Virus record (IMG/VR): IMGVR_UViG_3300031758_003913
Location: 1-64,000 of that record
Strand: one strand, 5' to 3'
Origin: a virus
Length of the DNA stretch: 64,000 nucleotides
Shown: positions 59,312 to 64,000 of the stretch, in pieces
Layout of the letters: the number at the start of each line of letters is the position of its first letter
How positions within the stretch are numbered: the stretch's first letter is position 1
The notes under the pieces: model-generated
Told to the model about the DNA's origin: nothing
What the model saw: the letters and a program-made list of their open reading frames with translations, nothing else
Database searches by the model: none
Made by a program: the position numbers and the translations under genes

Positions 59312-60599
59312 ATTGCATTTCTTTGAAAAGGTCGTAAAATTTCCAAGTGTGTTTTTTATCATAAAACTTTTTCTTATTGGCCTCGATAAATGGTTTTGTT
59401 AAAATTATACGATCATTAATTTCTTCTTTAGACAATTTAGATAATCTGTCAACTTCAGTCATTATTAAATTTAATTTAATTTTTAAATCACTAACACTAT
59501 CATATGTTTCATTAAACAGATCTACATAACTAAAATATCCTTCGTTATTAAGATAACGCATAGTAGATAAACTTCCTACTACCATAAAAGGATAACCTTG
59601 AGCAATAGCGTTCCATATATTTGGCGATACCCATAGTGCATTTGTTTCTGACAGATACGTTTTATCCATCATAGGTGTGAACGGCTCTGCTACAATTGCA
59701 AATAGACTGTCTTCTAATGACTCCGATATATTTGCGATAGTTGTCTCAGATGATAATAAATTATTAATTATATCTTTTTTTGACTGTTTGTTATTTAACA
59801 ATGACTCATTAGTAAATATTTTACTATCTAAATTTAGATTTTTGTTTTTCTTAACATTAAATTCATAGCAACCTTTATCTAATAATTCTCTAGATTCTAG
59901 TTCAGTAATAGTAGCCAGTGAATGCATTGACGATTCACCAGTTAATGCTGTAAATAGTAAACTGGGATTATTCCAATTATTGATATCAAAACTTTCACGC
60001 ACTTCATCATCTAGTAAAAATGTGACCCAATGATAATCAATATTTTGATACTTAGATTTACAAGTTAGTTGATAAGCAATTTGCCACCAATCAATACCAA
60101 ATACTTTAACCTTGTCAAATAATTCCTGATAGGAACAATTAATATCACCGGTTATTAAATAAATTTGATCAGTAGGAACTCCGTTTCGAATTAATACATC
60201 AATTCTTTCTTTAAGATTTTGCATAAAGTTATAATCACCTATCCATTGTTGATAAAGTAATAATAATTTCATTTTTCGTTTTTTAATACGAGTTAATGTC
60301 TTTTCCGGAATAATATCAATAAGACGATTCCGTATTGCTGTTTTTGAAAGCTCCAATGGATAAAATAAATTTGACGCCATATCTCTTTTAGTAAACAAAT
60401 TAACTGTGACTTCGTTTGCCTTCATTACATTATAAAAATACGTAGTTTTAAGGACTTGATCACTGTATTCTAAACTAGACATCACTGGAATATCGTACTG
60501 TTTATTAATTTTATATCGTGTTATGCCGTTAGGAACAGGTATTCCGTTAACAATATTATCGTAATATAAATTAATTGTAGGTCGCAATAGGATCATCAA
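59304..60599 (-). CDS. putative glycosyltransferase-like protein
   Basis: A 431-residue protein, distantly related to the two FITEKTWR-type proteins at 26.5 and 28.6 kb. The matching region is SLFAIVAEPF, then ETNALWVSPNIWNAIAQGYPFMVVGSLSTMRYLNNEGYFSYVDLF, where the invariant GHPFI/GYPFM, lone G and LxxxGF spacing recur. In this copy the TEKTW motif is replaced by SPNIW. The N-terminal 100 residues are unrelated. A glycosyltransferase role is inferred from the family shape only. Confidence 0.6.
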   Translation of the reverse strand: MMILLRPTINLYYDNIVNGIPVPNGITRYKINKQYDIPVMSSLEYSDQVLKTTYFYNVMKANEVTVNLFTKRDMASNLFYPLELSKTAIRNRLIDIIPEKTLTRIKKRKMKLLLLYQQWIGDYNFMQNLKERIDVLIRNGVPTDQIYLITGDINCSYQELFDKVKVFGIDWWQIAYQLTCKSKYQNIDYHWVTFLLDDEVRESFDINNWNNPSLLFTALTGESSMHSLATITELESRELLDKGCYEFNVKKNKNLNLDSKIFTNESLLNNKQSKKDIINNLLSSETTIANISESLEDSLFAIVAEPFTPMMDKTYLSETNALWVSPNIWNAIAQGYPFMVVGSLSTMRYLNNEGYFSYVDLFNETYDSVSDLKIKLNLIMTEVDRLSKLSKEEINDRIILTKPFIEANKKKFYDKKHTWKFYDLFKEMQYE

Positions 60600-62019
60600 T
60601 GTTCCTTGAGTCAGGTGTTAACACCCAGCCTTCTTTGTCTGCTAACTCTTTTATTGCTATGTCTGTATCAGGTATAGTATCAATCCAATCTGTTAAAATT
60701 TTAGGAAATACATATATGGATTTTGATCTGCGCTGATCGTACTGCTGATAAAAAGTTTTAAAGTCTCTCCACAGTGTAATAGGATTACTTGTTCTGCGAT
60801 GAGGTGCATCTACTGTAACAAGATAATCAATTAATCTTTCAATACTTGCACGTTCAAATTCGTGCCAACCTGGTAGGTCTTTATTTTGCGCATACCATGT
60901 TGACAGCTTTTTATGGCAATGATCTTTAATATGATTAGGTAGTGCCAACGGACTTTGAAAACTAGGAAATCTTAACAGATTTAAACTAACAGTAGGAGTT
61001 CTACTTTGTGTCATTTCTTTTAGCTGGTACATTTCGTCAAGAAATTCAGTAATACTAAACAAAGATAAACTATTAATAGTCATCATTATGTGTACACCTT
61101 TATAGTTTGCTTCTGTAAGAATTCTTTTTAGATTTGTTTTCCATAGTTGATAATCTAGACCATCACGTATGTATTCTGCTTGATCGCCTACTGCTTCGCA
61201 ACTTGTGTACAAATCAAAGTGTTTAATATTTTTTGATTTAGCAATTAACTTATCTATAATATCAGACTTTGCAATTAAGTTACTGTTAATAGCAAATCTC
61301 ATATCACTGTTTTGCGCTTCAAACCAATCAAATAATTTCCATGTGTTACCACTCATTAGAGGTTCGCCGCCTGTGATTCGTAACTCTTGTAGACTTTCTG
61401 ATAGTCCGTTATCCCACCATTTCCAAAATGCTTGTACATAGGGATTATCTTCATCGTCTTTGTAAGGCTGTGCCCAAGATCCATCGTGATGAAATGCGCC
61501 TGCGCCGTCACTTACAAGATTAATATAAGGACCGTTGTTTTTAATATCCTTTGCCCATGTAGTTGAGAAACTAGCATTACAATATGAACAGGCAAGATTA
61601 CATACCCTATCAAATGCAATTTCAAAAGTTTTTAAATTAGTATTTTCGTTTATGTCTGCATCAAACGCCTGTTGTAGTTCTTCATCAGTATAAATGATAC
61701 TTTTAAATGTTCGATCACTAACAGCATCTTTGCCCATGTCTTCCATTTTCCAACAGTACTCACACTCGCGAGGGCGTTCGCCAGACTGCATCATTCGACG
61801 CATTTCTTTTTTATGTTCAGTATTATGAATAGCAGTGTAATTACGTTTAATTTCCTCTATTGGAATTTTATGTGCTGGAGGATGATGGCAACTTGCTGTG
61901 GTACCACTACCTAGCCATGTAGTAGCATTATACCATTTTGCTCCGCAGAAGCTGGTGCTCTTAGTGTCTAGAACACGTTCTCTATATTGCTTTAAATCTT
62001 CTTCAGGCTTCTTGGGCAT
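60571..62019 (-). CDS. radical SAM protein with N-terminal Twitch-like domain, tandem copy
   Basis: A 482-residue radical SAM enzyme. The N-terminal domain has SFCGAKWYNAT, SCHHPPAHKIP and ECEYCWKMED. The core has CNLACSYC, ITGGEPLMSG and INSN, then DLYTSCEAVGD. It aligns along its whole length with the next gene, from SFCxAKW to the C-terminal RSKSIYVFPKI. The HHPxxHKIP segment is specific to this pair. It overlaps both neighbours. Confidence 0.9.
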   Translation of the reverse strand: MPKKPEEDLKQYRERVLDTKSTSFCGAKWYNATTWLGSGTTASCHHPPAHKIPIEEIKRNYTAIHNTEHKKEMRRMMQSGERPRECEYCWKMEDMGKDAVSDRTFKSIIYTDEELQQAFDADINENTNLKTFEIAFDRVCNLACSYCNASFSTTWAKDIKNNGPYINLVSDGAGAFHHDGSWAQPYKDDEDNPYVQAFWKWWDNGLSESLQELRITGGEPLMSGNTWKLFDWFEAQNSDMRFAINSNLIAKSDIIDKLIAKSKNIKHFDLYTSCEAVGDQAEYIRDGLDYQLWKTNLKRILTEANYKGVHIMMTINSLSLFSITEFLDEMYQLKEMTQSRTPTVSLNLLRFPSFQSPLALPNHIKDHCHKKLSTWYAQNKDLPGWHEFERASIERLIDYLVTVDAPHRRTSNPITLWRDFKTFYQQYDQRRSKSIYVFPKILTDWIDTIPDTDIAIKELADKEGWVLTPDSRNIDDPIATYN

Positions 62020-63385
62020 CCCATTCCTTTAATAAGTTTTTGAATTCAGGAAATATCTTAGTAAACGATTTGTTTCTTCTAAAATTATACTCTTGTATGT
62101 ATCTTACAAAGTCCTGTCTGTGTTCTACTGCTGGTTCTGCTGTGCGTAAGTAATCACAAAATCTTTGTATTTGATCCCATTCTTCTAAATAGATTCGAGC
62201 ATACTTTTCTAAGCTATAATATTTCAGCCATTTTTCACAAGCTACATAGATATCATCTGCATACTGCTGTCTTTCTTCTTTATCTAAAAGAGTGCATTGC
62301 AAATGTGGTGGCCATCTTAGATAATTTATACTGAGCGGAATTCGATTATGTTCAAAGTTTGTATTGTAATCTTTACGTAACTGCATTACTAGTTCTATAA
62401 AATCTACAAAGGTAGGTAAACTTAATATGTTAACAGTGGTCATTATAGCCACTGTTGATTGCGTATTATCTAATACTTTACAAACATTCTGCTGCCATAC
62501 ACTGATGTCTAATCCGTCTCTTGCATATTCTGCCTGAGATCCAGTGCTTTCAAGACTAGTGTAAATATCTAAACGCTTTATCACACCTCGTAAGCTATTA
62601 ATTTTATTAATTAATTTTTCAATTAATACATCAGGCACACACATGTTAGTGTTAATAGCTAATTCTAATTCAGGCTGCGGGTTTTCAATTAAGTAATCTA
62701 ATAATTTCCATAAGTCTTTACTCATAGTTGGTTCACCGCCTGTAATACGCAACACTTTTAAATGCGGTAACGTTTCTGGAAACCATTTCCAGAAAGCGTC
62801 TACATACGGATTCTCATCGTGATGTGCATACGGATAACGTCCCACTTGTTTTAACCAGCCTAAATGATGAGCTCCATTCTTAACTGGGTAAGACCCGTTC
62901 TGTTGTATATCTTCCATCCATTTAGATGAAATTTCAGGACTACAGTAAATACACGCAAAATTACATGCATTGGAAAAACTAATTTCTAAATAACTAGGAT
63001 AAACATTATCATTAGGGTCGCTGTTAGCAATTTGATCAAATTTATCCCATGCCCAGTAATCCGATGTTTTATAATGCCTATCGCTAAAATAATCTTTATT
63101 TAAATCTTCTATGTTCCAACAATAATCACACTCACTAGGTCGCTCGCCTTTGAGCATCAGTTCACGTTGGCTTTTTTTAAATTTACTGTTATGCAATGCC
63201 GCAGGATCTGCTAGTACTTCTTCGAGAGGAATCTTATGAGGAGCAGGATGATGGCAACTGTGATTGTAACCGTTTTGCAGATATAAAGTTGTTTGTAACC
63301 ATTTAGCTGTGCAAAAACTACAACTTACTGAGTTAATTTTATCTCGTTTATCTTTGAGTATTTGTATTTTTTGCTCGTTGCTCAT
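62003..63385 (-). CDS. radical SAM protein with N-terminal Twitch-like domain, tandem copy
   Basis: A 460-residue paralogue of the gene that follows it on the minus strand. The N-terminal domain has SFCTAKWLQTT, SCHHPAPHKIP and ECDYCWNIED. The core has CNFACIYC, ITGGEPTMS and INTN, then DIYTSLESTGS. The shared HKIP segment and length suggest tandem duplication. The gene starts in an ATGA overlap with the partial glycosyltransferase, as seen for the glycosyltransferase and radical SAM pair at 53.8 kb. Confidence 0.9.
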   Translation of the reverse strand: MSNEQKIQILKDKRDKINSVSCSFCTAKWLQTTLYLQNGYNHSCHHPAPHKIPLEEVLADPAALHNSKFKKSQRELMLKGERPSECDYCWNIEDLNKDYFSDRHYKTSDYWAWDKFDQIANSDPNDNVYPSYLEISFSNACNFACIYCSPEISSKWMEDIQQNGSYPVKNGAHHLGWLKQVGRYPYAHHDENPYVDAFWKWFPETLPHLKVLRITGGEPTMSKDLWKLLDYLIENPQPELELAINTNMCVPDVLIEKLINKINSLRGVIKRLDIYTSLESTGSQAEYARDGLDISVWQQNVCKVLDNTQSTVAIMTTVNILSLPTFVDFIELVMQLRKDYNTNFEHNRIPLSINYLRWPPHLQCTLLDKEERQQYADDIYVACEKWLKYYSLEKYARIYLEEWDQIQRFCDYLRTAEPAVEHRQDFVRYIQEYNFRRNKSFTKIFPEFKNLLKEWDAQEA

Positions 63386-64000
63386 TTTGCCCTTTTAATT
63401 ATTCTTGGCGTGTTTTGATACACCGTCTTGAAAAATTTTGAACCGTCACTATCAATATTGGAAACTTCTAAACCGCACTTGTGTTTAAGTTCAGTACCTA
63501 ACCAATTAAAATAATCAGAAGTATCTGTTGTAGGACCGTATCCCTTTTCTTTCCAATACTCAGTTAAATATTCAAAGTCGCGCACCTGTGCATAATCCCA
63601 GTCAGTACAATTAGTCATGTAACAACCTTCTCGAGCACCTATTGTACTCCAAATGCCGTTATCAACGTCTACACCAATATTGCACCATATAAGTAATCGT
63701 TGATAATTTTGCCACCACACCTTTTTTATATCAGTAGTTTTAGTGCCTTGGTTGAGGCTCATTTTAACACCTTCGCGGAATCCTGCTCGCCAGGCTTGAA
63801 AAGGTGTTGCATTAGTAAAACTTTCTGAATAACTGTCGTTGAACTGATAATACTTTTCGTCAAAACAAAATTCTACTTTTCCCTTTTCGTCGTCAACTGC
63901 TGAATTTTCGTGTGTACGCATATTATTAACAAATTTACGTGTCCACATTTTTAAACCACCATTGCCATACATAAGGCCGTTGACGTGAACTTTTCCGCAC
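63382..64000 (-). CDS. GT-A-like glycosyltransferase, 5' end missing at the window edge
   Basis: At least 205 codons, open at the right edge. The ATG at 63972 is internal, because the frame continues to the edge with VHVNGLMYGNGGLKMW, which aligns with VNDLVYGYGGVKLLPR in the protein at 53.8-54.5 kb. Further matches are NATPFQAWRAGFREGVKMS and YQRLLIWCNIGVDVDNGIWSTIGAREG. The N-terminal part with the DxD motif lies outside. The C-terminal half is longer than in the paralogue. It is joined to the radical SAM gene by ATGA. Confidence 0.75.
   Translation of the reverse strand, partial: CGKVHVNGLMYGNGGLKMWTRKFVNNMRTHENSAVDDEKGKVEFCFDEKYYQFNDSYSESFTNATPFQAWRAGFREGVKMSLNQGTKTTDIKKVWWQNYQRLLIWCNIGVDVDNGIWSTIGAREGCYMTNCTDWDYAQVRDFEYLTEYWKEKGYGPTTDTSDYFNWLGTELKHKCGLEVSNIDSDGSKFFKTVYQNTPRIIKRAK

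Noticed and set aside
60571-62019. Reading the HHPPAHKIP segment as a zinc-protease or HIT motif
   Set aside because: Spacing does not match either family, and the conserved Cys around it fit the N-terminal cluster domain better.
22800-64000. Possible RiPP precursor peptide for the SPASM-type enzymes
   Set aside because: Gaps between genes are too short and no small Gly/Cys-rich or leader-core peptide was found next to any radical SAM gene. The substrate may be encoded elsewhere or not be a RiPP.
22800-64000. Bacterial island or plasmid instead of phage
   Set aside because: The block continues directly from T4-like genes with no integrase, transposase, att repeat or tRNA, and keeps the same overlap style and late promoter type.
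1-64000. CRISPR arrays, tRNA genes, insertion sequences
   Set aside because: No regularly spaced repeats, no cloverleaf-like sequence with CCA or TTCGA landmarks, and no transposase frames or terminal inverted repeats were noticed.

Overview
The window looks like part of the genome of an AT-rich, T4-like marine myovirus. The evidence is a family B DNA polymerase of the T4 gp43 type, a probable gp45-like clamp, a T4 RNase H-type 5'-3' exonuclease, many small head-to-tail genes with ATGA stop/start overlaps, early promoters of sigma-70 type and late promoters close to the T4 consensus TATAAATA. The host cannot be read from the sequence. No photosynthesis genes, tRNA genes, CRISPR arrays or insertion sequences were seen, and the only virion gene recognised is a tail-fibre-like protein.

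Region 1 (1-22.8 kb, all + strand) is a replication and nucleotide-metabolism block. It holds the polymerase, the clamp candidate, a sugar-nucleotide epimerase, a GT-B glycosyltransferase, a phosphoribosyltransferase, a HIT protein, a CDGSH-like protein, the exonuclease, a MoxR ATPase with a VWA/metallopeptidase partner, and a fibre gene. Spread through it are most of the genes for 7-deazaguanine DNA modification: FolE, a divergent QueD, QueE with an unusual cysteine layout, and a TGT/DpdA-like transglycosylase. The missing QueC-like PP-loop enzyme lies about 30 kb away at 43.7 kb.

Region 2 (22.8-64 kb) is the striking part: about 41 kb of almost nothing but small-molecule or macromolecule modification enzymes. 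I count 15 radical SAM proteins (eight with a cysteine-rich half-SPASM or Twitch-like domain in front of the core), about ten 2OG-Fe(II)/double-stranded beta-helix oxygenase-like proteins (one fused to a cold-shock domain), four SGNH hydrolases, one L-arginine amidinotransferase-like enzyme, one PLP aminotransferase, two SAM methyltransferases, two short-chain dehydrogenases, two degenerate kinase-like proteins, and several glycosyltransferase-like families. Many are recent-looking paralogues, some in tandem.

Region 2 consists of alternating strand blocks: - 22.8-30.7, + 30.7-33.7, - 33.7-36.9, + 36.9-39.1, - 39.1-43.6, + 43.7-49.9, and - 49.9 to the right edge. Each convergent junction overlaps. 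Each divergent junction is a gap of about 45-55 bp, and all three carry TAAATA-type late promoters. These sit only 4-5 bases before start codons, so several late mRNAs look leaderless. Together the genes suggest an undescribed iron-rich modification system expressed late in infection. Its substrate (DNA base, virion protein, glycan or host metabolite) cannot be told from sequence. The last gene runs off the right edge.
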